From positions 62,001 to 126,000 of the forward strand of contig JAGZOA010000001.1 in the NCBI GenBank assembly GCA_018363335.1: a stretch of DNA of 64,000 nt, in the 5' to 3' direction. Source of the DNA: Haemophilus_D parainfluenzae_Y. Lineage in GTDB: Bacteria > Pseudomonadota > Gammaproteobacteria > Enterobacterales > Pasteurellaceae. The notes beneath the pieces were generated by a model. The model did no database searches. It had not been told where the DNA came from and saw only the letters and a list, made by a program, of their open reading frames with translations. Shown in pieces: positions 8,562-17,973 of this stretch (positions are counted from its first letter, which is position 1; each line of letters starts with the position of its first letter). The position numbers and the translations under genes are program-made.

Positions 8562-9605
8562 ATGAAGATTAGCGTAATTGGGCAAATTAAAAATAAAAAA
8601 ACAGGATTGGGGAAAGCGATTGATGATTTTATCCAATATGCTTCAAAATCTCCGGACGTTGAAAGTTTAGAGCAAATTGATATTACGAATAATAAACTTA
8701 TTCTATCTCATTTGAGAAATATTATGTGCTCTAATGCTGACTGCTTTTACTTCACTCCATCAGGTAGTGTGGGGGGATGCTTTAGAGATAGCTTATTATT
8801 ATTGACTATGTTACTAAAAAGAAAAAGGATTGTTACCCATTTTCATAACTCAAGTTTTGGTCATGTTGTCAATAATAATAAGTTATTGTTATTTATTAAT
8901 CGATATATATATAATAGGGTGGATAGGATAATTATATTAGGTGAAAAGCAGAAGCAAATGTTTTCTTGTTTAAATCTTAATAAGAGTAAGTTTAGTGTTG
9001 TCAGAAATGGCGTAGATAATGATGTATTTATTACATCAAATGAGTTAGAGAAAAAATGGAGTTCTTCAGTAAAGAGTGTTGTTTTTTTTAGTAATATGAT
9101 TCCTGATAAAGGCTATAAAATTGTATTAGATGTTGCTAAGAAATTAAAAGATAATGATTTATATAGGTTTTATTTTTCAGGGATGTTTTTCGATGATTGT
9201 TTAAAGTTAAATTTTTTGTCAGAAATAAAAGAATTACCAAATGTTACCTATATTCCAGGAGTGTATGGTAAGGAGAAAATTAAATTTCTTAGAAGTATTA
9301 ATTTTTTTATTTTACCATCTAAATATAAAGATGAAACATTGCCAATTAGTATGTTGGAGGCAATGGCAAGTGGAGCGTATATTATTATTTCAGATGTTGG
9401 TGTTGTGTCCGAAGTGTTGGAAGGTAATACTTATAATTTAATTAACGTTGAATCTCAAAATGTTTCAGATGAAATTATTAGAGCTATACTAGATTCTAAT
9501 CAGAGTATATTTAAATTTGATTTAGATAAAGTTAGAAGTAAGTTTTTATTAGAGAATATACAAAAAGAAATTTTAACTGTTGTGGCTGGAGCAGGATCGT
9601 CATGA
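8562..9605 (+). CDS. Glycosyltransferase, GT-B fold (GT4-like)
   Basis: A 347-residue cytoplasmic protein. The C-terminal half has the GT4-like pattern: VVFFSNMIPDKGY near residue 170, then PLxxSKYKDETLPISMLEAMASGAYIIISDVGVVSEVL near 245-290, which contains the E-x7-E nucleotide-sugar-binding region. The N-terminal half carries THFHNSSFG. AGAGG lies before the ATG. Its stop overlaps the next start in an ATGA arrangement, which implies translational coupling. It is expected to add one sugar of the repeat unit; donor and linkage are unknown. Confidence 0.88.
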   Translation: MKISVIGQIKNKKTGLGKAIDDFIQYASKSPDVESLEQIDITNNKLILSHLRNIMCSNADCFYFTPSGSVGGCFRDSLLLLTMLLKRKRIVTHFHNSSFGHVVNNNKLLLFINRYIYNRVDRIIILGEKQKQMFSCLNLNKSKFSVVRNGVDNDVFITSNELEKKWSSSVKSVVFFSNMIPDKGYKIVLDVAKKLKDNDLYRFYFSGMFFDDCLKLNFLSEIKELPNVTYIPGVYGKEKIKFLRSINFFILPSKYKDETLPISMLEAMASGAYIIISDVGVVSEVLEGNTYNLINVESQNVSDEIIRAILDSNQSIFKFDLDKVRSKFLLENIQKEILTVVAGAGSS

Positions 9606-10627
9606 TTAATAATAAAATTAGTATTATTGTTCCTATATATAATTCAGAAAAATTTATTGCTGATTGTATAGAAAGCTTAATAAATCAAACTTATCAGAAT
9701 ATAGAAATTATTTTAATTAATGATGGCTCATCAGATAATAGCTATGAAATATGTAAGAAGTATCAAAGTATAGATTCTAGAATAAGATTAGTTTCTCAAG
9801 TAAATTCAGGTGTATCAAAAGCACGAAATAAAGGAATTGAAGTAGCCACAGGTCACTATATAATGTTTGTAGACAGTGATGACTATGCTGATAAACAACT
9901 ATGTGAATTGTTGATATCTAGAAATAAAGACAGTTATAAAGATATGGTCTTTTGCTCATATCTTTATATTAATACTAAATCAGGAGAAATAACTAAATTG
10001 CCAAAATATGATAGGGAGAATAATATTTCCTCTGTATTAGATTTGGCTGGAGAAAATTTCAATTTTTTCTATTTAAATTTGTATTTTAATTCTCCGGTCT
10101 GTAAATTATATAGAACTGAATTGGTTAAAAATGTTATTTTTAATAGTGACTTGAGTCTAGGGGAAGATTTACTATTTAATTTAGATTTTCTAGAGAAGTG
10201 TGAAAAGATTTCATTTGTTAATGAGGCTTTATACTTTTATAGAATAGGTGAAGGTAACTCATTATCTTCAAAGAATTATAAAAATAGATTAGAAATGGTA
10301 AAGACTGTTTTTGACAGATCTCAGATAAGTTTTAGAAAACTATTTAAAGAAAATTACAATGAAGATTTAATTAAGGTTAATTATTTTATTGAAGTTTGTT
10401 TAAGTATAAAAAAAATGTTGTCATCATCTGATGTTACTGATAAAGAAAAAATGGTATTCTTAGGGAGTTTCTTATATTCTGAACAGATGAGAGAGTTAGC
10501 GTATTTGAAGGTAGATTGCTGGAGCTATCTTCCTATACAGTATAAATTATTTTATATACTATTATCTCGTAAGGCATTAAGAACGTTGTTTCATATTACT
10601 AGAATTTTTAATTTTATTAAATCATAA
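9602..10627 (+). CDS. Glycosyltransferase family 2 (GT-A fold)
   Basis: A 341-residue protein with a clear N-terminal GT2 domain: SIIVPIYNSEKFI at residues 7-19, LINDGSSDNS near 38-47, SKARNKGIE near 73, and the metal-binding FVDSDDYAD near 91-98. A later SLGEDLLFNLDF segment carries the family acidic ED pair. It overlaps the preceding gene by 4 bp. This is a cytoplasmic inverting transferase; donor and acceptor are not predictable. Coding is strongly AT-rich, in line with the rest of the block. Confidence 0.92.
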   Translation: MINNKISIIVPIYNSEKFIADCIESLINQTYQNIEIILINDGSSDNSYEICKKYQSIDSRIRLVSQVNSGVSKARNKGIEVATGHYIMFVDSDDYADKQLCELLISRNKDSYKDMVFCSYLYINTKSGEITKLPKYDRENNISSVLDLAGENFNFFYLNLYFNSPVCKLYRTELVKNVIFNSDLSLGEDLLFNLDFLEKCEKISFVNEALYFYRIGEGNSLSSKNYKNRLEMVKTVFDRSQISFRKLFKENYNEDLIKVNYFIEVCLSIKKMLSSSDVTDKEKMVFLGSFLYSEQMRELAYLKVDCWSYLPIQYKLFYILLSRKALRTLFHITRIFNFIKS

Positions 10628-10635
10628 GGAAAATT

Positions 10636-11628
10636 ATGAATAAAATACTTACAGTGGTTATGCCATCTTATAATGCAGAACCTTACTTGTGTGAAACTAT
10701 ACCAACTATTCTTGCATCTGAATTTGTTAATGATGTTGAGTTAATTATTGTAAACGATGGATCTAAAGATAATACATTAGAAATAGCAAGGGATTTTGAA
10801 AAAAAATATCCCAATACTATTCGTGTTATTGATAAAGAAAATGGCGGGCATGGTTCAGCTATAAATGTGGGCATAGAAGCTGCCAGTGGTAAATACTTTA
10901 AAATTATAGATGCAGATGATTGGGTTGATACAAAAGCATTTTCTGAGCTCTTGGCTTATTTACAAGAAGTTGATGTTGATCAAGTCATTTCTCCTTACAC
11001 AGAAGTTTATGTAGATAGCGGTAAAAAGTGTGAAAAGAGTTTTCTTGATATTAAACAAGATGAATTTAGTTACTCAGATTTTCTTCATAAAGTAGGCTTT
11101 ATTCCTCCAATGCATTCTTTAACTATCTTAACAAGTTTATTAAAAGATAATCAAATTAGAGTTGATGAAAGGATGTTTTACGTTGATACTCAATACATTA
11201 TTTATCCAATGCCATTTGTAAGCAAAGTGGGTTATTACGGTAAAAGTGTCTACCAATATCGTTTAGGTACAACAACTCAGAGTGTGAATATAAATAATTA
11301 TATTAAGAATAGAAACATGTTAAGACATGTCATTTTATCTCTTATTAAGTTCTATAATGACAATCATCACAAACTACATGAAATAGCTAAAAAACTTCTT
11401 GACTCTCATCTCAAATCATTGGTTTCCTTAATGGTTAATGTTTATTTATCTATGTCTCCTAAAGAAGGGAAGGTTGAATGTTTATCATTTGTTAACGATG
11501 TTAATAAACTAACAGCAGGCTTTACAAAAGATGTAAAGCAAACAAAAGTAAGACTTCTTGAGAAAACCAATTATTTATTGTTTGGTCTATTATCTTTTTA
11601 TACTAGAAAATTTATTTATAAATTGTAA
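10636..11628 (+). CDS. Glycosyltransferase family 2 (GT-A fold), second copy type
   Basis: A 330-residue protein with TVVMPSYNAEPYL at residues 6-18, IIVNDGSKDNTLEIA near 38, GGHGSAINVGIEAA near 70 and KIIDADDWVD near 90, giving a complete GT2 domain with a DxD-type metal site. The C-terminal 150 residues are helical. It differs enough from the preceding GT2 protein that a recent duplication is unlikely. AAGGA precedes the ATG. It is inferred to add another sugar of the repeat unit. Confidence 0.92.
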   Translation: MNKILTVVMPSYNAEPYLCETIPTILASEFVNDVELIIVNDGSKDNTLEIARDFEKKYPNTIRVIDKENGGHGSAINVGIEAASGKYFKIIDADDWVDTKAFSELLAYLQEVDVDQVISPYTEVYVDSGKKCEKSFLDIKQDEFSYSDFLHKVGFIPPMHSLTILTSLLKDNQIRVDERMFYVDTQYIIYPMPFVSKVGYYGKSVYQYRLGTTTQSVNINNYIKNRNMLRHVILSLIKFYNDNHHKLHEIAKKLLDSHLKSLVSLMVNVYLSMSPKEGKVECLSFVNDVNKLTAGFTKDVKQTKVRLLEKTNYLLFGLLSFYTRKFIYKL

Positions 11629-11645
11629 TTATAAAGGAGTATGTT

Positions 11646-12746
11646 ATGAAATATGATTATTTAGTAGTCGGAGCAGGCCTTTTCGGATCAATTTTTGCTC
11701 ATGAAGCAACTAAACGTGGTAAAAAATGCTTAGTAATTGAAAAACGTGATCATATTGGTGGAAACTGCTATACCCAAAATATCGAAGGCATCAATGTGCA
11801 TAAATACGGTGCTCATATATTTCATACAAGCAATAAAGTTGTTTGGGACTATATTCAGCAATTTGCTGAATTTAACCGTTTTACCAACTCTCCTGTAGCT
11901 CGTTACAAAGATGAATTGTATAGTTTACCTTTCAATATGCTTACATTTAATAAAATGTGGGGTGTTATCACGCCACAAGAAGCAGAAGCTAAAATTAAAG
12001 AGCAGATATCAAAAGAGAATATTACAGAGCCTAAAAATCTAGAAGAGCAAGCTATCTCATTAGTTGGCCGCGATATCTATGAAAAATTAATTAAAGGTTA
12101 TACTGAAAAGCAATGGGGACGGAAGTGCACAGAACTTCCAGCATTTATCATTAAACGTTTACCAGTTCGTTATACCTATGATAACAACTATTTCTATGAT
12201 ACTTATCAAGGTATCCCAATTGGTGGTTATACGGGTATTTTTGAAAGAATATTAGAAGGTATTGAAGTAAAATTGAATATCGATTTCTTTGCTGAGCGCG
12301 AATATTACGAAAGTTTAGCAGAGAAGATTGTGTTTACAGGAATGATTGATGAATATTTTGGTTATCAATTCGGTAAATTAGAGTACCGTAGTTTACGTTT
12401 TGACAATGAAGTATTAGATGTTCCAAATTACCAGGGAAATGCAGTAGTAAATTATACGGAAGCTAAAGTACCTTATACTCGTATCATTGAACACAAACAC
12501 TTTGAATACGGTACGCAAGCTAAAACGGTAATCACTCGTGAATATTCAAAAGAGTATGAAGAGGGGGATGAGCCGTATTATCCAATAAATGACCAAAGAA
12601 ATAATGAACTTTATACTAAATATAAGGAATTAGCAGATAATCAGACTAATGTAATATTTGGTGGTCGATTAGCTCAGTATAAATATTTTGATATGCATAA
12701 TATTATTGCTGAAGCCTTAGAATGTATAAATAGTCATTTCAAATAG
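11646..12746 (+). CDS. glf: UDP-galactopyranose mutase
   Basis: A 366-residue flavoprotein that converts UDP-galactopyranose to UDP-galactofuranose. The N-terminal FAD-binding motif VVGAGLFGSIFAHEA (residues 6-20) is followed by the family's GGNCYT and HKYGAHIFHTS segments near residues 38-62. YTEKQWGRK near 152 and RVIE/RIIEHKHF near 276 fit the active-site region, and GRLAQYKYFDMH near the C-terminus is characteristic. It predicts galactofuranose in the polymer. AAAGGAG precedes the ATG. Base composition is less AT-rich than the neighbouring transferase genes. Confidence 0.97.
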   Translation: MKYDYLVVGAGLFGSIFAHEATKRGKKCLVIEKRDHIGGNCYTQNIEGINVHKYGAHIFHTSNKVVWDYIQQFAEFNRFTNSPVARYKDELYSLPFNMLTFNKMWGVITPQEAEAKIKEQISKENITEPKNLEEQAISLVGRDIYEKLIKGYTEKQWGRKCTELPAFIIKRLPVRYTYDNNYFYDTYQGIPIGGYTGIFERILEGIEVKLNIDFFAEREYYESLAEKIVFTGMIDEYFGYQFGKLEYRSLRFDNEVLDVPNYQGNAVVNYTEAKVPYTRIIEHKHFEYGTQAKTVITREYSKEYEEGDEPYYPINDQRNNELYTKYKELADNQTNVIFGGRLAQYKYFDMHNIIAEALECINSHFK

Positions 12747-12767
12747 AATAAGTATAGAGGGTTAGCT

Positions 12768-14078
12768 TTGAATAAGTTCATATCAACGATCACTTTAATG
12801 CTATTTGATGTGGTGGCTATATTTTTAGCAATCGCGCTAGCTGTATCACTAAGAAAGATATTAAATCTCTTCTTTGATTTGCCAGTTATTGGATATAGTT
12901 ATCTCTCATTTGGAAGTGTTTATGTTACCCTTATTTTTATTTTATTTTATTTTGGCGTTTATACAAAACGTTTTGACTTTTGGCACGAGGCTAGAATAGT
13001 TGTGCGTTCTAGCTTCTTATCTTTTGTTATTGTATTAGCAGGGTTGGTTTTAGGACAGAATGCTGAATATTACTCTAGAAGTACGTTGATTCTAATATTC
13101 TCGTTAAGTGTGATAACAATACCATTATTGAAGCTATTTACTAAAAAGGTTTTATTTCTATTAGGCTTTTGGAAGAAAACGGCAAAAGTAATCTCAAATA
13201 ATCATGATTTTGAGTCCGTATTGTTTGATAATTATTACTTAGGTTATGTAAAGTCATCTGATTCTAAACACTCGACACTTTTCATCGATAGTGTGAATTT
13301 GACGAAAGAGAAACTTGATAGGATCATTGAGGAGAATATTAAAAATAGCAGAGAGATTATCTTTACACCTGTGCTAAATGGGTATGACTTCTCACAATCG
13401 CATATTTATAATGTGTTTAGTTCGCGTACAAATGTATTTATTTTGGAAAATAAACTATTAAGCAAGATAAATAAGTTTATCAAGTTAATGCTTGATTATC
13501 TGTTGGTGATATTTTCATTCTTTTTATGGGGGCCAGTGCTTCTGATTATTGCTTTTTGGTTGAAGCTTGAAGACCCTAAAGGTGATATTTTATTTAAGCA
13601 AAGACGTTTAGGGCTAAATGGTAAAGAATTCTTTTGCTATAAATTTAGGTCAATGTATTCAGATCAATCTTTTATGTCAGCATGGTTGGAAAATCACCCT
13701 GAGGAAAAAGCATATTATGATCTTTATCACAAGTATATGAATGATCCCCGAATTACAAAAGTAGGTCGTTTTTTACGAAGAACCTCTCTTGATGAGTTAC
13801 CTCAGTTATTTAATGTATTGAGAGGAGAAATGAGCCTTATCGGACCGCGTCCATATATGGTTATTGAGAAAAATGATATAGGTAAAAAAGCACCGCTAGT
13901 ATTAGCTGTTAAACCTGGTATTACTGGATTATGGCAGGTTAGCGGGCGTAGTGATGTGCATTTTGATGAGCGTGTTGAGATGGATGTTTGGTATATGAAA
14001 AATTGGTCTTTATGGAATGATATTATTATTTTAGTTAAGACTTTCCAAACTGTTATTAAGCGAGATGGGGCTTATTAA
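12768..14078 (+). CDS. Polyprenyl-phosphate sugar-1-phosphate transferase (initiating enzyme)
   Basis: A 436-residue membrane protein. An N-terminal region of about four or five spans (residues 1-125) precedes a central soluble part, one further hydrophobic segment near 240-265, and the catalytic bacterial sugar-transferase domain with KFRSMY, SLDELPQLFNVLRGEMSLIGPRP and KPGITGLWQVSGRSD. Proteins of this WbaP/WcaJ type load the first sugar phosphate onto undecaprenyl phosphate. The start is TTG at 12768 with AGAGG just upstream; no ATG occurs until codon 11. The donor (Gal-1-P, Glc-1-P or an amino sugar) cannot be decided from sequence. Confidence 0.92.
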   Translation: MNKFISTITLMLFDVVAIFLAIALAVSLRKILNLFFDLPVIGYSYLSFGSVYVTLIFILFYFGVYTKRFDFWHEARIVVRSSFLSFVIVLAGLVLGQNAEYYSRSTLILIFSLSVITIPLLKLFTKKVLFLLGFWKKTAKVISNNHDFESVLFDNYYLGYVKSSDSKHSTLFIDSVNLTKEKLDRIIEENIKNSREIIFTPVLNGYDFSQSHIYNVFSSRTNVFILENKLLSKINKFIKLMLDYLLVIFSFFLWGPVLLIIAFWLKLEDPKGDILFKQRRLGLNGKEFFCYKFRSMYSDQSFMSAWLENHPEEKAYYDLYHKYMNDPRITKVGRFLRRTSLDELPQLFNVLRGEMSLIGPRPYMVIEKNDIGKKAPLVLAVKPGITGLWQVSGRSDVHFDERVEMDVWYMKNWSLWNDIIILVKTFQTVIKRDGAY

Positions 14079-14124
14079 AGCACATTTGGTATTTTAGTTT
14101 TTTAATTAGTAGAATTTATAATAT

Positions 14125-15150
14125 ATGATAAATAATCAACGTGTTCCTTATTTTGATGTACTAAATATCATTGCATGCATTGCAGTAATTGCATTACATC
14201 ATAATGGAATTGTTCATTGGTACGATGTTCATAGTGTTATATGGATCCAAGCTCTGGTCTTTGAGGTGTTTTTTTTCTGGGCTGTACCTATTTTCTTTAT
14301 GCTTACAGGAGCAACTTTATTAGGTTATAGAGCTAAATATTCCACCTATGATTTCTTTAAAAAGAGGGTTACTAGAACATTAATTCCTTTTATATTGTTT
14401 AGTATGTTATATATTATACATAATTACTTTATATTTAATATAAGCTATGATTCAGGGTTGCAAGCAATTAATGACATATTTAATACTAGAATAGCATACG
14501 CTAATGTATTCTGGTTTTTTATTCCATTACTGATGCTTTATCTAGTTATACCAGTATTGTCTCTTTTAAAAGATAATATTAAAATATTGCTCTATATCGT
14601 TTTTCTAGGTTTTTTGTTTTCATCTTGTATTCCTGTGCTTTTTCCTTTTCTGGGACTAGAAGTAAATCGTCATCTTCAATTCTCTTTAGGCGGGTATATT
14701 TTATTTTTAGTTTTGGGTTATCTAGCACATATTCTTTATCTACCTAAGAAAGTTAGATTAGTCATATATCTTTTGGGTATACTAGGAGCATTATTTAGAT
14801 TTTTTATGACATATAAAATGTCACTAGATAGCAATTCTATTAACTATACATTTACTGATTATATCCAATTCCACTCTGTTTTCTTAGCTCTATCTGTTTT
14901 TGTTTTCTTTAAATATTTGAAATTAGATTTTTTAAATAAAAACACTCCAACCTTAGGCAAAATATCGTCATGTAGTTTAGGGATATACTTAATCCATATT
15001 CTTGTTATGGAGTATGAACTGAAATTATATAATATAAAACCAGATAATATACTTTGGAGAACCGTAGGGATATTATCAACTTATGTAATTTGTTTATTTA
15101 TAGTATATAGTATAAAAAGAATACCATACATTAAGAATATTTTTCCATAA
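14125..15150 (+). CDS. Acyltransferase family 3 membrane protein (probable O-acetyltransferase)
   Basis: A 341-residue protein with about ten membrane segments. It opens with RVPYFDVLNIIACIAVIALHHNG, the start typical of the acyltransferase 3 family (PF01757), including the catalytic-type histidine in the first span. FFKKRVTRTLIPF near residue 80 is the usual Arg-containing motif after the second span. Such enzymes acetylate sugars of O-antigens. It has a poor ribosome-binding site and follows the sugar transferase by 46 bp. An eight-T run occurs at 14269-14276 near the 5' end. Confidence 0.88.
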   Translation: MINNQRVPYFDVLNIIACIAVIALHHNGIVHWYDVHSVIWIQALVFEVFFFWAVPIFFMLTGATLLGYRAKYSTYDFFKKRVTRTLIPFILFSMLYIIHNYFIFNISYDSGLQAINDIFNTRIAYANVFWFFIPLLMLYLVIPVLSLLKDNIKILLYIVFLGFLFSSCIPVLFPFLGLEVNRHLQFSLGGYILFLVLGYLAHILYLPKKVRLVIYLLGILGALFRFFMTYKMSLDSNSINYTFTDYIQFHSVFLALSVFVFFKYLKLDFLNKNTPTLGKISSCSLGIYLIHILVMEYELKLYNIKPDNILWRTVGILSTYVICLFIVYSIKRIPYIKNIFP

Positions 15151-15165
15151 CTGTATTGATTATAT

Positions 15166-16176
15166 ATGATAAACATCCTCATCACCGGCGGTTCCGGTTT
15201 CATCGGTTCCGCCCTCATTCGATATATCATTAATCATACTCAGGATTCTGTTATCAATGTTGATAAGCTGACTTATGCTGCAAATCAATCAGCTTTGAAA
15301 GAGGTGAAAAACAATCCTCGTTATGCTTTTGAGCAAGTTGATATTTGTGATCTTAAGGCGATAGAAAGCATTTTTGAAAAATATCAGCCAGATGCTGTGA
15401 TGCATTTGGCGGCAGAAAGTCATGTTGACCGTTCTATTATGGGAGCGGCTGATTTTATTCAAACCAATATTGTGGGTACTTATACATTGTTAGAGGTTGC
15501 TAAGAATTATTGGCATACCTTAGACGAAGCTAAAAAAACGACCTTTCGATTCCATCATATTTCTACAGATGAAGTGTATGGGGATTTATCCTTTTCTGAA
15601 CCAGCCTTCACCGAACATTCCGCTTATCATCCTAGTAGCCCTTATTCAGCCTCAAAAGCAGCGAGTGACCATTTGTTACACGCTTGGCATCGCACTTATG
15701 GTTTGCCGGTGATTATCACAAACAGTTCCAATAACTATGGGGCTTATCAACACGCTGAAAAGCTTATCCCTTTAATGATTTCAAATGCTGTGATGGGGAA
15801 GCCTTTGCCGATTTATGGTGATGGGCGGCAAATTCGTGATTGGTTATTTGTGGAAGATCATGTTCAAGCCTTATATTTAGTTTTAACAAAAGGTCGAGTC
15901 GGGGAACACTATAATATTGGTGGGAATTGTGAAAAAACGAATCTTGAAGTGGTTCAAATGATTTGTGAGTTACTCGAAGAACTGGTACCAAATAAGCCTA
16001 ATCACATTGAGTATTACGAAGATTTAATTACTTTTGTAAAAGACCGACCTGGTCACGATGTGCGATATTCATTGGATTGTTCTAAAATTCATGCAGAATT
16101 AGGTTGGCAACCGCAAATAACCTTTGAACAAGGACTTCGTCAGACGGTAAAATGGTACCTAGAGAATAATAGATAA
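15166..16176 (+). CDS. rffG: dTDP-glucose 4,6-dehydratase
   Basis: A 336-residue extended SDR enzyme that turns dTDP-glucose into dTDP-4-keto-6-deoxyglucose. It has the NAD-binding GGSGFIGSALIR at residues 7-18, DKLTYA near 33, HLAAESHVDRS near 80, STDEVYGD near 132, the catalytic YSASKAASD and NSSNNYG. rfbA, rfbC and rfbD are absent from the window, so the product may feed a non-rhamnose pathway. Base composition shifts abruptly from the AT-rich acyltransferase to normal genome composition at its first codons, suggesting it belongs to the conserved edge of the locus. Confidence 0.95.
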   Translation: MINILITGGSGFIGSALIRYIINHTQDSVINVDKLTYAANQSALKEVKNNPRYAFEQVDICDLKAIESIFEKYQPDAVMHLAAESHVDRSIMGAADFIQTNIVGTYTLLEVAKNYWHTLDEAKKTTFRFHHISTDEVYGDLSFSEPAFTEHSAYHPSSPYSASKAASDHLLHAWHRTYGLPVIITNSSNNYGAYQHAEKLIPLMISNAVMGKPLPIYGDGRQIRDWLFVEDHVQALYLVLTKGRVGEHYNIGGNCEKTNLEVVQMICELLEELVPNKPNHIEYYEDLITFVKDRPGHDVRYSLDCSKIHAELGWQPQITFEQGLRQTVKWYLENNR

Positions 16177-16194
16177 ATAAAGGAGAAGAACCAC

Positions 16195-17496
16195 ATGCAA
16201 ATTACATTATCAACTACTCCCGCTTCGGAGAGTTGGGGCAAAAATGCCATTTTAAGTTTTAATCAAGAGCAAGCTGTTATTCATCTTAAAGATGATGAAA
16301 AATCGAACCTTGTTTTAGTTCAAAAAGCTGCACGTAAGTTACGTGGACAAGGCATTAAAGACGTTGAGCTTGTGGGGGATGCATGGGAATTAGAAAATTG
16401 CTGGGCATTTTATCAAGGTTTTTACTCGGCGAAGCAAGATTATTCGATTGAGTTTCCTCATTTAGATGATGAGCCACAAGATGAATTATTAGCTCGTATC
16501 GAGTGCGGTGATTTTGTGCGTGGCATTATTAATGAACCGGCACAAACCCTTACGCCGGTTAAATTAGCGGAGCGCGCGGCTGAGTTTATTTTTAAACAAG
16601 CCGAAAGTTATGCCGATAAAAGTGCAGTCAGTTTTCAAATCATTTCTGGTGAAGCGTTAAAAGAGCAAGGTTACCACGGGATCTTTACTGTGGGTCGAGG
16701 TTCTGTTAATCCACCCGCTATGTTGCAATTAGATTTTAACCCAACTAATGATCCAAATGCGCCTGTATTAGCATGTCTAGTGGGTAAAGGGATTACTTTT
16801 GATAGTGGCGGTTACAGCATCAAACCAAGTGATGGCATGAGCACCATGCGTACCGATATGGGCGGCGCAGCGTTATTAACAGGGGCGTTAGGATTTGCGA
16901 TTGCGCACGGTTTAAATCAACGTGTAAAACTCTATTTATGCTGTGCTGAAAACTTGGTGAGCGGCAATGCATTTAAATTGGGTGATATCATCACGTATAA
17001 AAATGGCGTAACTGCTGAAATTCTAAATACTGATGCGGAAGGGCGTTTAGTATTAGCAGACGGTTTAATTGAGGCCGATAGCCAAAACCCACAATTTATT
17101 GTCGATTGTGCAACCTTAACTGGTGCGGCGAAAGTAGCGGTGGGTAATGATTACCACAGTGTGCTTTCTATGGATGATGCGTTGGTTAATAGCTTATTCC
17201 AAGCGGCAAAAGAAGAAAATGAACCGTTCTGGCGTTTACCTTTTGAAGCGTTCCATCGCAGCCAAATCACGTCTTCTTTTGCGGATATTGCCAATACAGG
17301 GACTGCGTCAGTTGTGGCGGGGGCAAGTACTGCAACAGCATTTTTATCGTATTTTGTGAAGAACTATCAAGAACGTTGGTTGCATATTGATTGTTCGGCT
17401 ACTTATCGTAAATCAGGTAGTGATTTATGGGCGGTTGGTGCAACCGGAATTGGTGTGAAAACTTTAGCAAATTTATTAGTAACGAAAGCAAGTTAA
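16195..17496 (+). CDS. pepB: Peptidase B, M17 leucyl aminopeptidase family
   Basis: A 433-residue cytosolic aminopeptidase. The C-terminal catalytic domain carries GKGITFDSGGYSIKPS near 196-211, MRTDMGGAA near 220 and NTDAEGRLVLADGL near 277-290, which supply the two-metal site and catalytic lysine/arginine of M17 enzymes. Length fits PepB rather than the longer PepA. GGAGAAG lies before the ATG. It is the conserved right flank of the polysaccharide locus and is followed after 10 bp by ndk. Confidence 0.95.
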   Translation: MQITLSTTPASESWGKNAILSFNQEQAVIHLKDDEKSNLVLVQKAARKLRGQGIKDVELVGDAWELENCWAFYQGFYSAKQDYSIEFPHLDDEPQDELLARIECGDFVRGIINEPAQTLTPVKLAERAAEFIFKQAESYADKSAVSFQIISGEALKEQGYHGIFTVGRGSVNPPAMLQLDFNPTNDPNAPVLACLVGKGITFDSGGYSIKPSDGMSTMRTDMGGAALLTGALGFAIAHGLNQRVKLYLCCAENLVSGNAFKLGDIITYKNGVTAEILNTDAEGRLVLADGLIEADSQNPQFIVDCATLTGAAKVAVGNDYHSVLSMDDALVNSLFQAAKEENEPFWRLPFEAFHRSQITSSFADIANTGTASVVAGASTATAFLSYFVKNYQERWLHIDCSATYRKSGSDLWAVGATGIGVKTLANLLVTKAS

Positions 17497-17506
17497 GTAG
17501 GATTTT

Positions 17507-17926
17507 ATGACAGAACGTACTTTTTCAATTATCAAACCGGATGCTGTAAAACGTCATTTAATTGGTGCTATTTTAGGGCGTTTTGAATCACAGGGATTCC
17601 GTGTTGTTGCACTTAAAATGGTGCAATTAACCAAAGAACAAGCCGAAGGTTTCTATGCAGAACACCAAGGTAAACCGTTTTTTGACCCGTTGGTGGAGTA
17701 TATGCTCTCTGGCCCGATAGTAGTTTCTGTATTGGAAAAAGAAAATGCCGTGAAAGATTACCGCACTTTGATTGGCGCAACGAATCCGGCGGAAGCGGCA
17801 GAAGGTACTATCCGTAAGGACTTTGCGTTAAATCAGCGTGAAAACTCTGTTCATGGTTCTGACAGTGTTGAAAGCGCCAAACGAGAAATCACTTATTTCT
17901 TTGTTGATTCAGAAATTCAACCGTAA
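17507..17926 (+). CDS. ndk: Nucleoside diphosphate kinase
   Basis: A 139-residue enzyme that exchanges gamma-phosphate between NTPs and NDPs. It begins TERTFSIIKPDAVKR, the standard Ndk N-terminus, and retains the phosphohistidine motif NSVHGSDS near residues 113-120. Length is normal. It probably shares a transcript with pepB and ends at a strong terminator. An exact uptake sequence lies inside the gene at 17760-17768, the first after the polysaccharide locus. Confidence 0.97.
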   Translation: MTERTFSIIKPDAVKRHLIGAILGRFESQGFRVVALKMVQLTKEQAEGFYAEHQGKPFFDPLVEYMLSGPIVVSVLEKENAVKDYRTLIGATNPAEAAEGTIRKDFALNQRENSVHGSDSVESAKREITYFFVDSEIQP

Positions 17927-17939
17927 TTCATTTCTATAA

Positions 17940-17970
17940 AAAAGCACTTAGTGAATCGCTAAGTGCTTTT
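17940..17970. terminator. Bidirectional terminator between ndk and the ABC ATPase gene
   Basis: AAAAGCACTTAG (17940-17951) pairs perfectly with CTAAGTGCTTTT (17959-17970) around a 7-base loop. A and T runs on both sides let it serve both converging genes. Confidence 0.88.
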
Positions 17971-17973
17971 ATT

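Noticed and set aside
8036..14276. Several runs of eight T (8036-8043, 8471-8478, 9082-9089, 14269-14276) in polysaccharide genes as phase-variation tracts
   Set aside because: All are short and expected by chance in such AT-rich DNA. No tetranucleotide repeats of the Haemophilus type were seen, and all frames are intact.
13000..16176. Search for a WaaL-type O-antigen ligase in the locus
   Set aside because: No protein with ligase topology besides the single Wzy candidate is present; the ligase is presumably elsewhere.
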